Shown here: one piece after another, positions 1-12,494 of the stretch | Layout of the letters: each line of letters starts with the position of its first letter | How positions within the stretch are numbered: position 1 is the first letter of the stretch | Origin: Debaryomyces hansenii CBS767 | Lineage: Eukaryota; Ascomycota; Pichiomycetes; Serinales; Debaryomycetaceae | Reading direction: 5' to 3' | Assembly (NCBI RefSeq): GCF_000006445.2 | Contig: NC_006048.2 | Coordinates: forward strand, 1,116,001 to 1,180,000 | DNA length: 64,000 bases | Notes under the pieces: model-generated | Told to the model about the DNA's origin: nothing | Databases searched by the model: none | What the model saw: only the letters and a program-made list of their open reading frames with translations | Translations under genes and position numbers: made by a program

Positions 1-1961
1 CCAATATTTATTCCGCTGTTCACAATTTCCGAATCCTTTAATGAAGTATACATTCCGCGTATAGCTTCCCCTGTTTCGTATACCAACCCATTACTCGCTT
101 TAACGACAAAGTCAGATACTGACCTGATAGACTCCAGGTCAAGTAATTGAGATCCACACTTTTGGATCATTGACAAGGAGCCTGATACGAGTCTTGTGAT
201 ATTTAAACTTTGATAACTTGGATCGTTTTTAATCAACAAGAAATGCATCATAAATCCAATAAATCCAACGGTAAAGCTAATTCTGTAAAAGTTAGTTGAA
301 AGAACATTATGTTTATTGTTGTTGTTAAGCTTGCCTTCCGGCGTTGGTGAAATATCATGGTAAAACAATTTTTTGAATATCATCGACGAAGTATTAGCGA
401 TCTTAGTGTTTATTGACGACGATGCTGACGTAAAACTTGTAATAGACGAAGATAACAGATTTGGTAGACTAGTGTCAAGATCAGAAGTGGAGTTTGATAA
501 TTCTTCTTGTTGCTCTAGTAACTTTTGTTGAAGTGATATGTTATAAACAGTTTGCTTTGACATTTCTTCATCTTGAAGTTGAACAAGATCATTTAATGAA
601 GAATCCGGTGGATTTTCATCATCAACTATTAAATAGTTATATTTAAGATCTTTAGTTTTGCTGTCGACAAGAATGTCTGATGTGTTTAATAGGACAGAAT
701 TCTGATTAAATTCCTTGAACCAAACATCGTATGTAACGTCTGAATTCTCAATATCACTGATTAAATAGCTTTCAATCAAAGTCCTTGTCTTATTTAAAAT
801 CTGATTAAGATCAGAATCAGTCATAGACTTAAATAAGTTATTAGGGGATACTAAAGTATGCACTAAATCAATGTCGATATCTGCTTCTCCTGAATTAATC
901 AAGTCACTCGGATCTATATCTAATTCGTTGAATATATCTTCTTTATGAAATTTCAATAGAGCGACATATAGATAAACATTGACAACCACGGAGTTGTAAC
1001 TTAATATAAAGTCCCATATTATTAATAGTTGATGCAAATTATTTAGATCATGACTGTAAAAAGTCAAAATGGATGATAAACCTTGATAGAAGTTATAATC
1101 ATAATGAAAGCCAGATGACATAATATACGAGTTACTTGATTGCTTGATCAATTCAAATAAGTCTGTATCAGTTACCTCTAGTAAGCTTGGAATCAATTTT
1201 AAATGATTGATGGAAAGGTTTATATCGGTAATCATATAATCTCTCAAGTGAAATACGGTAAGTTTTTCCAATAATTTAAACGCCAATTCTTCATTTTTTG
1301 ACGGATTCGCTTCGCCGTTTTGTTCATAGCAAACAATTAAAATAATACTTGCTATATCGTGATAGCCCTGATAATAGTTAAGACATGGATATTTTCTAAG
1401 TATCTTGATTATGATATTTAATAGGCTCTTCTTCAACAGGTCTATATCACTGTTCGAGAAAATAGCTGTAAACGATTCGTTTTGTAATTGGTGATAAGAT
1501 TGCATCTGCGATAGCACAGTAAATGACCGTTGTATATCCAATTTGACTTGGTCTTCATCCTTATGTGGGGGTAAATCATTCAAATCTAAATCATTAAGTA
1601 AAAAAGACGTAACCGATTGTCTATTCAATTTTAAATTCGGCGAATCCACCATTGCTTGTTTCTTCGATGTTTCCTCATATGCTTCAGTCTCCCAATCAGA
1701 AATTCCCAATAGAAGCGGCCAGATTTTCATTCTGAACTCATTACTTATTAGCCCTTCTGTTGATCTCAGATACTCTGCTAATGCATCGGTATTCTTATTT
1801 TGCAATGCATCATTTAACGTTCTTGCCTTTAAACTCTTGATAGTATCGCTAAGAGGCACCCCGTCATTATTATAAAACGATTTGCCCAATTTATCAAAGT
1901 CCATAGAAACCCAGTCTGGATGCAGCTGCAATAACGTATGTGAATGTTCCTTAACTGACAT
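1..1961 (-). CDS. GYP8: TBC-domain Rab GTPase-activating protein, Gyp8-like (partial, runs off left edge)
   Basis: Open without a stop from the ATG at 1961 to the window edge (about 653 codons). The N-terminal half reads as a TBC domain. It has an R-x3-WP-LL motif at residues 77-85, the arginine finger in DIQRS (Arg145) and the glutamine finger in YYQGYHDI (Gln198). TBC proteins speed GTP hydrolysis by Rab proteins in vesicle traffic. A hydrophobic stretch near residue 550, in the part encoded around 240-310, suggests a tail-proximal membrane anchor as in Gyp8. A Ser-rich linker lies between. The C-terminus is outside the window. The family call is strong; the Gyp8 assignment rests on the TBC-plus-membrane-segment layout and is less certain. 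Confidence 0.8.
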   Translation of the reverse strand, partial: MSVKEHSHTLLQLHPDWVSMDFDKLGKSFYNNDGVPLSDTIKSLKARTLNDALQNKNTDALAEYLRSTEGLISNEFRMKIWPLLLGISDWETEAYEETSKKQAMVDSPNLKLNRQSVTSFLLNDLDLNDLPPHKDEDQVKLDIQRSFTVLSQMQSYHQLQNESFTAIFSNSDIDLLKKSLLNIIIKILRKYPCLNYYQGYHDIASIILIVCYEQNGEANPSKNEELAFKLLEKLTVFHLRDYMITDINLSINHLKLIPSLLEVTDTDLFELIKQSSNSYIMSSGFHYDYNFYQGLSSILTFYSHDLNNLHQLLIIWDFILSYNSVVVNVYLYVALLKFHKEDIFNELDIDPSDLINSGEADIDIDLVHTLVSPNNLFKSMTDSDLNQILNKTRTLIESYLISDIENSDVTYDVWFKEFNQNSVLLNTSDILVDSKTKDLKYNYLIVDDENPPDSSLNDLVQLQDEEMSKQTVYNISLQQKLLEQQEELSNSTSDLDTSLPNLLSSSITSFTSASSSINTKIANTSSMIFKKLFYHDISPTPEGKLNNNNKHNVLSTNFYRISFTVGFIGFMMHFLLIKNDPSYQSLNITRLVSGSLSMIQKCGSQLLDLESIRSVSDFVVKASNGLVYETGEAIRGMYTSLKDSEIVNSGINI

Positions 1962-2274
1962 TTCGATACTAATTTGTTTTCTTGGTAATCAACACTGATA
2001 TTTAGTGTTTTCAATAAACCACCTTTTTCTAATACACTATGTTGTTTACGGAACCTATATTTTTATCATTTAATAGGATATATAATAAATACCTTGAAGA
2101 TAAATTATGAGATTATTCACAAGCACTTTTATCTTTATTATCGATTATCCTTTTTCTATCTGGGTGCTCGGATGCGGAACCGTCCAATCTCACACCTATG
2201 ATCATCCATTCTTTCATTTACGTTCATTCGTCTAAAGTCAATGGAGAGACAAAGTAACTAGTAATATAGTAAAA
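1962..2274. promoter_or_regulatory. Divergent intergenic region, GYP8-like / trimethyllysine dioxygenase
   Basis: This 313 bp region lies between two genes transcribed away from each other, so it should hold both promoters. A TATA-like stretch (gatatataataaat, about 2079-2092) is visible, as is a CGG-rich patch near 2168-2183. No ORF or RNA gene is seen. Confidence 0.5.
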
Positions 2275-3486
2275 ATGAGTGTTGAAGCTTACAAAATTGT
2301 TGATGCTAAACCGGTTGATTCAGGTTTAGAAATTGCCGTTACATGGGAAAATGGAACCGTATCCAAATACCATAATATATGGTTACGTGACAACTGCCAT
2401 TGTGAAGAATGCTATTATATTGCCACGAAACAAAGGTTATTGAACTCATGCTCGATTAAGTCTGATATAAAGGCAGCTTCTGTTGATTCAGATTCAAAGA
2501 ACTTGCGAATTGAATGGAATCAGGATAGCCATAAGAGTGAATACGAAAGTTCTTGGTTGGCATTGCATTCGTACAACCCGAAACTTGTACCAAACCAATT
2601 TAAGATCAAAGGGGAACAGGAGGTCTTAAAACAGAGCTATTGGAAAGTGAAGGATATTAAAGACAATATGCCTAGCGTGGAATTTAGGGCCATTATGGAC
2701 TCAAGCGACAGGACGGATAAAGAAGACGCAATTAAAGATTGGTGCTTGAAAATCTGGAAGTACGGATTTTGTATGATTGACAACGTTCCAATAAGCCCTG
2801 GAGAAACAGAAAAGCTTTGTGAGAAAATCACTTACATCAGACCTACTCATTATGGTGGTTTCTGGGACTTTACAAGCGATTTATCGAAGAATGATACTGC
2901 GTACACTAATTTTGATATATCGTCTCACACCGACGGTACTTACTGGAATGACACTCCAGGGTTACAATTATTCCATTTATTGTACCATGACGGAACTGGG
3001 GGTACTACCTCGTTAGTTGATGCATTTCAATGTGCCAAAATATTGCAAAAGGAGCATCCTGAAGATTTTGATTTGTTGACCAAGATTCCAGTACCTGCCC
3101 ATTCAGCGGGGGAGGAAAAGGTTTGTATCCAGCCGGATATCCCTCAGCCTATATTCAAGCTTGACAATCAAGGTGAACTTGTCCAAGTTCGTTGGAATCA
3201 GTCCGATAGATCGACGATGGACAATTGGTCGAACCCAGAAGATGTTCCTAGGTTTTATAAGGCCATTGGTAATTGGTACAAAATTATTACTGATCCAGAA
3301 AACGAAATATTTTATCAATTAAGGCCAGGTCAATGTTTGATTTTTGATAATTGGAGATGCTTTCACTCTAGAACTGAGTTTACAGGTAAACGTAGAATGT
3401 GTGGTGCATACATAAACAGAGATGATTTCATGTCACGGTTAAAGTTATTAAACTTAGGAAGGAAGGCCGTTTTGGATTCTATTTAG
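2275..3486 (+). CDS. Trimethyllysine dioxygenase (Fe(II)/2-oxoglutarate), carnitine biosynthesis
   Basis: 403 aa. The N-terminal part has the Cys-rich zinc-binding subdomain of the gamma-butyrobetaine hydroxylase superfamily (WLRDNCHCEEC, residues 36-46). The C-terminal TauD-like double-stranded beta helix carries the iron ligands in SSHTDGTYW (His218, Asp220) and a distal His in DNWRCFH (about 364), followed by Arg residues for 2-oxoglutarate. The run TGGTTSLVDAF and the C-terminal GAYINRDDFMSRLKLL resemble trimethyllysine dioxygenase more than gamma-butyrobetaine dioxygenase, but the second remains possible. The enzyme hydroxylates trimethyllysine in the first step of carnitine synthesis. 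No mitochondrial leader is obvious. ATG at 2275 in A-rich context. Confidence 0.8.
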   Translation: MSVEAYKIVDAKPVDSGLEIAVTWENGTVSKYHNIWLRDNCHCEECYYIATKQRLLNSCSIKSDIKAASVDSDSKNLRIEWNQDSHKSEYESSWLALHSYNPKLVPNQFKIKGEQEVLKQSYWKVKDIKDNMPSVEFRAIMDSSDRTDKEDAIKDWCLKIWKYGFCMIDNVPISPGETEKLCEKITYIRPTHYGGFWDFTSDLSKNDTAYTNFDISSHTDGTYWNDTPGLQLFHLLYHDGTGGTTSLVDAFQCAKILQKEHPEDFDLLTKIPVPAHSAGEEKVCIQPDIPQPIFKLDNQGELVQVRWNQSDRSTMDNWSNPEDVPRFYKAIGNWYKIITDPENEIFYQLRPGQCLIFDNWRCFHSRTEFTGKRRMCGAYINRDDFMSRLKLLNLGRKAVLDSI

Positions 3487-3577
3487 TTGGTCTACATTAA
3501 TAAGTTCAAAAAGTTTTTTTTTGTTTTTTTGAAATATGTAAAATTATACAATGCTCTAATCTAAAATCATATATACC

Positions 3578-4531
3578 TTAAGCAAAGATTGGAATCTTGT
3601 CCCAATCCCATGGGTTGTTAAATCTTAATTCTTGATCTAACTTAGAGATTTCTTCAAAGTCTTCTTTACTCAAATCGAAATCGTTTACTTCCAAGTTTTG
3701 TAATAATCTATCTGGGTTGTTAGATTTTGGAATAACAGCAATGTTTCTTTGAGAAGCCCATCTTAATAAGACTTGTGCTGGAGTTTTCTTATTCTTGTTG
3801 GCGATGGACTTGATGGTTTTGTGTTCAAACAAAGTTGGAGTGTCCAATGCCTTAGAATGCTTCAATTCCAAGAAAGATTGAGGACCAAATGACGAGTATC
3901 CGGTAATGGCAATGTTTTGGGATTGGACGTACTCGACTAATCTTGGTTGTTGTAAGTATGGATGGTGTTCAATTTGTAAGACGGCTGGCTTGATTTCAGC
4001 ACTTCTTAACAAGTCATATATTAATGCACCTGAGAAATTAGAAATACCAATGGATTTGACCTTACCAGACTTGGTCAATTTTTCCATGGCTTTCCATGTA
4101 TCTGCCAATGGCACATTCTCGTAGTGGAATTTGTCACCATCACCACAGTAGAATCCAGGTGGATATCTTTCTTCGATTGGGACGAACTTGAATGCAATTG
4201 GGAAATGGATCAAGAATAAATCAAGATAGTCCAACTTCATGTCACTCAATACTTTTTTCAAAGCCAATTCGACGTTCTTAGGATCGTGATAACTGTTCCA
4301 AAGCTTGGAGGTGATGAACAATTCGTCTCTAGCAACTAAACCTTCGTCAAGTGCCTTGTTAATACCTTCCCCAATTTCCTTACAATTACCGTAATCCTGA
4401 GCAGCATCAAATAATCTGTACCCAACTTTAATGGCATTGTAAATAGTGGCTGCACAAGTATCATTGTCAACTTTCCAACAACCGAAGCCAACTAATGGCA
4501 TATCATATCCTGAATTTAACTTAATAGACAT
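3578..4531 (-). CDS. XYL1: D-xylose reductase (aldo-keto reductase)
   Basis: 317 aa, close to the usual 318-322 aa of yeast xylose reductases. The aldo-keto reductase tetrad is intact: Asp42, Tyr47, Lys76 (TSKLW) and His109 (LIHFP). The coenzyme-binding IPKSN motif with a following Arg (near residues 269-276) is typical of dual NADPH/NADH enzymes of this family. The C-terminus [11 protein letters not shown] matches the family signature. It reduces xylose to xylitol in the cytosol, the first step of pentose use in CTG-clade yeasts, and also reduces other aldehydes. It ends 91 bp from the convergent dioxygenase gene. No xylitol dehydrogenase is in the window. Confidence 0.95.
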   Translation of the reverse strand: MSIKLNSGYDMPLVGFGCWKVDNDTCAATIYNAIKVGYRLFDAAQDYGNCKEIGEGINKALDEGLVARDELFITSKLWNSYHDPKNVELALKKVLSDMKLDYLDLFLIHFPIAFKFVPIEERYPPGFYCGDGDKFHYENVPLADTWKAMEKLTKSGKVKSIGISNFSGALIYDLLRSAEIKPAVLQIEHHPYLQQPRLVEYVQSQNIAITGYSSFGPQSFLELKHSKALDTPTLFEHKTIKSIANKNKKTPAQVLLRWASQRNIAVIPKSNNPDRLLQNLEVNDFDLSKEDFEEISKLDQELRFNNPWDWDKIPIFA

Positions 4532-5104
4532 TTTGCTTAATCTTTTCTTTACTCGTAGTTTATAAACTTTATCGTTAATATTAAATTTTTTCCATGAAAT
4601 GTGGAGGCTAATCGGACTTATTTATAGTCTGAAGCTGGTCGACTGATATCCGAGTTGCTTTCATAATCTTTTTTAATAGTGGAGCTCGATCCGATATGCA
4701 TTTTTGATTAATCCGTGCCTACCCTCATGCATCATTACTCCCATTAATTGACCCGAAATACAACATGCTCGGCTTACGGGGATTGCCCCACATAATTCTC
4801 TTTATTTTTGCAAAAAATGCATTGTGATAATAAGACCACTTTGCACATCTTCACGTATTCTTTGTCGGTAGGTCTTAGAACGGAAAAGCTTTCGGTAAAG
4901 GGTGTATGTAGCCGAAGTACCAGGTAAATCTCCGGCGAAAGCTGGAGCAGAATAGTCTCGTAAAATTAATGTCATATTTAGTGTCGAATTTCACCCTTTT
5001 TTTGACAAAATTCTCGATTAATGCAACAAACCCAATTTGGATCTTTCATAAACATTGACAATATAAGATCGTTAGACATATTTGAAGATGGGTATTAGAT
5101 AGTA
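4532..5104. promoter_or_regulatory. XYL1 / kinesin divergent promoter region
   Basis: 573 bp between divergent genes. On the minus strand TATAAA lies at 4621-4626, about 90 bp from the XYL1 ATG. A GGGG-ATTG-CCCC inverted repeat sits at 4778-4789, a plausible site for a zinc-finger repressor or stress factor. Several CGG/CCG triplets cluster at about 4865-4955, as expected for Zn2Cys6 regulators. Binding is not shown by sequence alone. Confidence 0.45.
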
Positions 5105-7540
5105 ATGATGAATAAGGAGTTAGTAGAAAGTTCATACGACATGACATCAATTCCATTATATTTGAAGATTAAAAGTCCCAAGAAGGGCAAAGAAACCTTA
5201 TTTGAGACTACCGGTGAGAGGAGTATAATACTCAATGACAAACAATATGATTTCACAAAAATATTTAATGGAAGTAATAACACATACAAAGAATTGATCG
5301 ATACATTTGATCCATGTTCATATTTTATATTTATGGGCCCCACAGGAAGTGGTAAGACCACAGCACTCAAGCAAGTGATCTATGAAAAGACACAGAGATT
5401 AGAAGCATCTGCGAAGGAAGCATGCATAACTGCTTTCGAAGTGAGCGAAAACAAGTACATAATAGATTTGCTTGAAACGCCAGCTAAGAAGAAAGAGTAC
5501 CACAGCTCGTGCTTAGAATCTCAGTTGCATAAAAGAAAATTGAACGGAGATTCGCATCAGGTGTTGGAAGCGGTTTTCAAAAAGAGGAATACAAAGAAAA
5601 CAGCTTTCAATAGTGAGTCTAGTAGATCGTGCCTAGTAGTAACCTTTTTTTATGATGATAAGAGAGTCATTTACATTGACCTCATGGGTAACGAGAAGTA
5701 TGATAAATCACTGGCTTTATCTAATGCGTTTGCAAATACCAGCATGTCATCCATAACGCAATTACTTACAAACAAGGTACCTAATGGTGGAAGGTCCTCA
5801 AATCTTATAACTAATCTTATTTTCAAAAGTAATTCCCCAAGTCCAGGAAAGATCAATATTATTTTGAATGTTGATCCTCATGGAGATATTACTTTGCTCA
5901 AATCTATATTGAATAATATTGCAACTTTAGTTAAAGATTTCAAGTTAGAGAATACAACAACAAATAAGTTAGACAAAACCCCAAATATTCCCCATTACGC
6001 TAGACCCACAATTTCTTCCTTAAGTCCAACAAGGTTGGTACCAAGAATGGCATCAAGTATGAGTCCAATGCGAAAGTTAAGCTCCACTCCTTCAAAATTT
6101 AGAATGATACCGAGTTCAGACAAGCTCAGCACTGCTCCTAAATTGATGGGTTCGAGAGTACAAAAATTCCAAACACCTACAAGAAATGCATTCATTGCTC
6201 CTATTAAGATGTCACTGCCATACAAAGCAAGTCATTTGACCAACAATTTTTATGAAATTCAAATATCTAGCTTAAAAAAGACAATCAAGGATTTAGAAAT
6301 TGAAATTTCAGAATTTAAGCACGAACATAAAGAAATATTACAGATGATTACGATAGAAAATCAAGATTTAAGTCACAATTTAACTTTACTGCAACCTGAT
6401 AATGAATTGGATCCAAGTTCGTTAAAGGGAGAATTAAATGACTTAATTGGCATTAAGGCCATTAATGATGAATTATTGAAACAGAAAAATATTCTATGTG
6501 AAAAGGTTAATGATTTCAAGGTAGACTTTTATAAATTTAAGCTGCAGCACAGTAACTTCACAGGCAATATTGATGCATTAAAAAAGGTGATGGACTCACT
6601 TGATACCAAAAACGACCAGTTAACAACAAAAAATAAGGAATTGATTGAAGAAGTGAGTATTATCAAAGAAGATTTAAATAAAGTAATACTTGAAAATTCT
6701 GCATTAAACTCTCAACTCGATAAAGTAAGCACGCAGAATAAATCATTAATGCAAACTATTGAAGATCTCGAGAGAGAAAAAACCGAGAAACAACTTTCAA
6801 TGGATAAGTTAGCTCAAGAGAATGAATTGTTGCAAAACAAAGTACTGGATACAGAGTGCTTAGTACAGAAAGTTTCAGATTTGAAACATGTTAATGATAA
6901 AAATGAAGCAGAGATTAAATCCTCTAAAGAAATAATTGCTGAACAATTAAAAGATATTGAGTTAAAAAACTCGATGATAATTGAAACCAACAAAAAAGTG
7001 ACAGAGCTCACTAAATCAGCAAATTTATCATTGGAAAATCACCAGGTTATAGAGAATTTGCAAAATGAATTAACTACCATAGAATCAGAAATACAACAAC
7101 TAACTTCAGAAAACAAACTTATTAGTAGTAAGCATGCAAAGTCTATTGAAGAGTTGAAAACTTATAAATATAAATTCAAGACCTTGAATAACTCTTGGGC
7201 CCAGAAATTCGATAAGATTATGAAGACAAAGGACCAAGGTATTGTAAAATTAAGGTCTGAATTAAATTCCCAAAATGTTATATCTGGTGACATGAACCGG
7301 AAATTCCTGGGATCTGATATATTTGAAGATAAGCCTCATTCCAGTACTCAAATGAAGCCTGTCCCTAGAAATAACCCTTTACAACCTTCTAATATATCAA
7401 AACTCGATAATCAGACAAATAAGACTTTTACCTTAAACAAGAATAGCCTCATAAATAAGATCAACAACCTGAGTAAAGTCAAAAAATCCAACAAGAAGAA
7501 AAGGAGCCATAAAAACACAAATAAATTACAACCTATATAG
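5105..7540 (+). CDS. Divergent kinesin-like protein with short motor domain and long coiled coil
   Basis: 811 aa. The motor region is recognisable but abbreviated, about residues 1-280. It has P-loop GPTGSGKTT (78-86), a switch I relic NSESSRSC (169-176; consensus ends SSRSH) and a switch II relic DLMGNE (192-197; consensus DLAGSE). A SLALSNAF stretch corresponds to the INKSL helix region. A Ser/Pro-rich linker (300-370) is followed by about 350 residues of coiled coil and a Lys-rich C-terminus. It should be a microtubule-associated dimer. The altered switch residues leave ATPase activity uncertain. I cannot place it in a kinesin subfamily. The first two codons are both ATG. Confidence 0.8.
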   Translation: MMNKELVESSYDMTSIPLYLKIKSPKKGKETLFETTGERSIILNDKQYDFTKIFNGSNNTYKELIDTFDPCSYFIFMGPTGSGKTTALKQVIYEKTQRLEASAKEACITAFEVSENKYIIDLLETPAKKKEYHSSCLESQLHKRKLNGDSHQVLEAVFKKRNTKKTAFNSESSRSCLVVTFFYDDKRVIYIDLMGNEKYDKSLALSNAFANTSMSSITQLLTNKVPNGGRSSNLITNLIFKSNSPSPGKINIILNVDPHGDITLLKSILNNIATLVKDFKLENTTTNKLDKTPNIPHYARPTISSLSPTRLVPRMASSMSPMRKLSSTPSKFRMIPSSDKLSTAPKLMGSRVQKFQTPTRNAFIAPIKMSLPYKASHLTNNFYEIQISSLKKTIKDLEIEISEFKHEHKEILQMITIENQDLSHNLTLLQPDNELDPSSLKGELNDLIGIKAINDELLKQKNILCEKVNDFKVDFYKFKLQHSNFTGNIDALKKVMDSLDTKNDQLTTKNKELIEEVSIIKEDLNKVILENSALNSQLDKVSTQNKSLMQTIEDLEREKTEKQLSMDKLAQENELLQNKVLDTECLVQKVSDLKHVNDKNEAEIKSSKEIIAEQLKDIELKNSMIIETNKKVTELTKSANLSLENHQVIENLQNELTTIESEIQQLTSENKLISSKHAKSIEELKTYKYKFKTLNNSWAQKFDKIMKTKDQGIVKLRSELNSQNVISGDMNRKFLGSDIFEDKPHSSTQMKPVPRNNPLQPSNISKLDNQTNKTFTLNKNSLINKINNLSKVKKSNKKKRSHKNTNKLQPI

Positions 7541-7588
7541 AAATAATATAATACCATTTTGTTTATTGCTAATTTTGTAGTATACAAG

Positions 7589-8056
7589 TTAAACTGTTCT
7601 TCTATCTGCCATGAAACGGACAATTGGACCCAATCCGGTGACTTCAACTGTCTTTTCAAACCAATGCAACAACAATCCACCTTGTTTAGCACCGTAGCTG
7701 GTACTCATGTTCTTGTACAAGTATTTGACCAATGTATCTTGTTGGTTAGAGTCCAATTGCTTGACGAAATTCGACAAGTCATTGATGTTGTGGTTATTTT
7801 TAATGGAACATAAGACTTCAAACACTGTTTCAGAATGTAATTCCTTTGTTTTTTCATCCGAAACGTATGGTGGTGTGTCCAATGCTAAAGTTAATGCTTG
7901 TAAGAATTGACCCAGTGATAATGCCGATCTACATTGCTTTGATAATGAAAGTATTTCTTCATTTGATACAGGTGGTAAATCAGGAATCAAGTCTTCTTTT
8001 GATAAATGATTATCCGTTTCTAAAGCATCGATATCAATTCTTCTCCAATTATCCAT
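7589..8056 (-). CDS. ARC15: Arp2/3 complex subunit 5 (ARPC5, p16)
   Basis: 155 aa, the family's usual size. It starts with the typical MDNWRRIDID and ends with LLHWFEKTVEVTGLGPIVR followed by a short basic tail, both hallmarks of ARPC5. The middle is all-helical. In the complex this subunit links the ARPC4 and ARPC1 contacts and supports branched actin assembly at cortical patches for endocytosis. Its partner ARC40 is in this same window at 21783-22919. The 3' end lies only 48 bp from the convergent kinesin stop. Confidence 0.95.
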   Translation of the reverse strand: MDNWRRIDIDALETDNHLSKEDLIPDLPPVSNEEILSLSKQCRSALSLGQFLQALTLALDTPPYVSDEKTKELHSETVFEVLCSIKNNHNINDLSNFVKQLDSNQQDTLVKYLYKNMSTSYGAKQGGLLLHWFEKTVEVTGLGPIVRFMADRRTV

Positions 8057-8405
8057 GACTCTGTTGTATTATATCTTTGATGTTGTATTAACGATAAGAT
8101 AAAGGGCTCTATAATAAAATGGATCGGTGAGTTTAAGGGTGGGTTCGGTTTTGTGTTCAAATATCTTCGGAATACTTAACCAGTCTTTAAAAAGAATATA
8201 ACTTAGATTGATAATTAATATACGATTTGATATAAACGTAGCAAGTATAAATGACTAATGTACAATGTCCTGGTCTATGGTTGTAATGGAAAAAAAAATT
8301 AGGCGTCCTCTCTTCAAATATATATCTGATGGACAATCGCTTCTAGGTGCATACGATAAGCATCATAAAACCATGGCAGGTTCAAACGAATGCTGAACAT
8401 GTAAA
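8057..8405. promoter_or_regulatory. ARC15 upstream region
   Basis: 349 bp between the ARC15 start and the 3' end of the next minus-strand gene. It is AT-rich with an A run at 8290-8297. I see no ORF or RNA gene. It should hold the ARC15 promoter. Confidence 0.3.
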
Positions 8406-8783
8406 TCAGACTTCTGACTTCTTCACCTTCTTTGCTGATTGGTTACCTTCAGCCTCTTCTTGGTTCTTACCTTCAATTTTGATGCTATAATCTTCCATGA
8501 ACTTTAAGGCCTTATCTCTTAAGGAAAGCGAATCGACAACAATCACTACGAGTCCGTCACTTCCGACTTCATACTTTATGTGCTCTTCATTTGGTATAGC
8601 AATTGTTTCGTCGAATTTATCGAAAAATTCATTCATGTCATCGAAACTTTGAACACCATCCAACAATGCTTCTTCCATGTCGCCCTCAGGACTTTCAGCA
8701 GAATTAACCACTATTATGGCTCTTAATGGATTTTCTAACTCCCCTTGTTCTTGTAAATGTGGTGGGAGCTCTTCGTCTGACAT
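8406..8783 (-). CDS. Small acidic protein of unknown function
   Basis: 125 aa with an ATG at 8783 and a clean stop. I do not recognise the family. Residues 1-17 are acidic and polar. About 20-110 looks like a small folded domain with alternating hydrophobic strands (RAIIVVNS, DGLVVIVVDSL) and two acidic helices. The C-terminus is charged, ending in a Lys-rich patch (KKVKK) that could act as a nuclear localisation signal. No signal peptide or membrane segment is seen. The regular hydrophobic pattern and good start context argue for a real gene. Confidence 0.65.
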   Translation of the reverse strand: MSDEELPPHLQEQGELENPLRAIIVVNSAESPEGDMEEALLDGVQSFDDMNEFFDKFDETIAIPNEEHIKYEVGSDGLVVIVVDSLSLRDKALKFMEDYSIKIEGKNQEEAEGNQSAKKVKKSEV

Positions 8784-9104
8784 TTTAGATTGTTCCTTAT
8801 ATGATCTTATTACTGAGTTATAATTTAGTTTGTAGACTTCAAATGCTAAAATTATTTACGAATTTTCACGAGAACCACTTTTCAAATCTATGGACTGGTC
8901 TATCACTGATATATAGGGGCAATAAGCAATACTTTTTAGCGTATAGTCCAGGCAGTACTCTACAAAGTATAAAAGAGCTTTAAAAAAAATTGATGTCAAT
9001 TACTGCATGTAAATAAAAATAGAAAAGTCGTACATTATTCAAGAACAACTAAATACAAGCCTTATAGATAGAGATTATAACTTGATCGGTCTCGACAGGT
9101 CTAG
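8784..9104. promoter_or_regulatory. Upstream region of the small acidic gene, PGI1 3' side
   Basis: 321 bp. It holds the promoter of the 8406-8783 gene and the PGI1 3' flank. An A-rich tract at 8984-8991 is the only notable feature. Confidence 0.3.
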
Positions 9105-11477
<2,373 letters not shown>

Positions 11478-12494
11478 ATGAGTGGATTAGCCTCGAAATG
11501 GGCAACAGAAGAAGAATTGGTCAATAGGGCAAATACGCAGGATAATGAATCTCGAAAACATGTAACACCTAAATCGACAATTCCTAATAAAAACGATACG
11601 CCAAAGCCATTGGAGAGTAAATGGGCAAATACTTCAAGCGAGCCGGCAAATACGGCTACGCATAAGGATAATCGCAATAGGTTCGATGATTCTTCCAAAT
11701 ATAACAGATCTGGCAAGAAAAATAGAGGTAGAAACGATAGGAATCATGGCAACGAAGCATATGGCTCATTGCCATCACCTCCTTCGACAGCAGAACGCGA
11801 TACTTCTCCAAATAATTCAAATGATTCTCATGTGCCTCGGGCCGGTTCTGGTAACACTCCAAGAGGACCTCGTGCTTATCAAACATCTGCAAAGAATAGA
11901 CAAGGGAAATATGCTACAAACAAAAAAGTCGACCATGCCGAAGAATCGGAGGAAGAGAAATCCACACCGATGTCCAAAGCTGGTGCATCCTTTGCCGCAA
12001 GATTAGGCGTACCATCGAAGAAAACAGAAAATGCTACGACCAATGGCCACAAAGATGACTTCGAGAGCACGGACGAGGAAATCACTGATGAAGAGGACGA
12101 TGGATTTGAAGACACACAAGACACACCAGAAAGTGAGGATGAAAAAGAAGAAAATTTACCTCCTATTACAAGTGCTGGACAGTCCCTTGCGTCTAGATTA
12201 GGTATGGTATCAATTTCTAATACTAAATCTGACCCACCAAAGCCTAAACAAAATGTCAAGCAAACTCAACTGAAACCAAGGCAGTCAAATGATCCTCCAA
12301 GACAAACAAAGACTCCAAAGGGTGCTTACCAAACCCCTAAACAGAAGCGAGAAGAACAAGTCAGGAAAGAACAGGCAGAGAAGGAAAGATTGCAAAAACA
12401 GAAAGATGCGAAGTTGAAAGAGGAGGTTCGAGACATGTTTAGCAAGCTCACTAGTTCTTCAGCGAATTGGGCAGATTTAGAAGACGAAGATTAA
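11478..12494 (+). CDS. Low-complexity hydrophilic protein with paired short motifs, function unknown
   Basis: 338 aa, not recognised. It is highly polar throughout with no membrane segment. Two motif pairs stand out: SKWA at residues 6-9 and 47-50, and AG-x-S-x-A-x-RLG at 168-177 and 233-242. The second pair flanks an acidic block (about 192-226). An RG/N-rich patch (80-95) and a Lys/Gln-rich helix (285-320) look suited to RNA contact, and the protein ends ANWADLEDED. This composition is common in translation or mRNP factors, but that is inference. The repeated motifs support a real gene. Confidence 0.8.
   Translation: MSGLASKWATEEELVNRANTQDNESRKHVTPKSTIPNKNDTPKPLESKWANTSSEPANTATHKDNRNRFDDSSKYNRSGKKNRGRNDRNHGNEAYGSLPSPPSTAERDTSPNNSNDSHVPRAGSGNTPRGPRAYQTSAKNRQGKYATNKKVDHAEESEEEKSTPMSKAGASFAARLGVPSKKTENATTNGHKDDFESTDEEITDEEDDGFEDTQDTPESEDEKEENLPPITSAGQSLASRLGMVSISNTKSDPPKPKQNVKQTQLKPRQSNDPPRQTKTPKGAYQTPKQKREEQVRKEQAEKERLQKQKDAKLKEEVRDMFSKLTSSSANWADLEDED

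Noticed and set aside
5105..5950. Generic P-loop ATPase instead of kinesin
   Set aside because: The order of P-loop, NxxSSRS and DLxGxE motifs with the right spacing, followed by a coiled coil, fits kinesin better.
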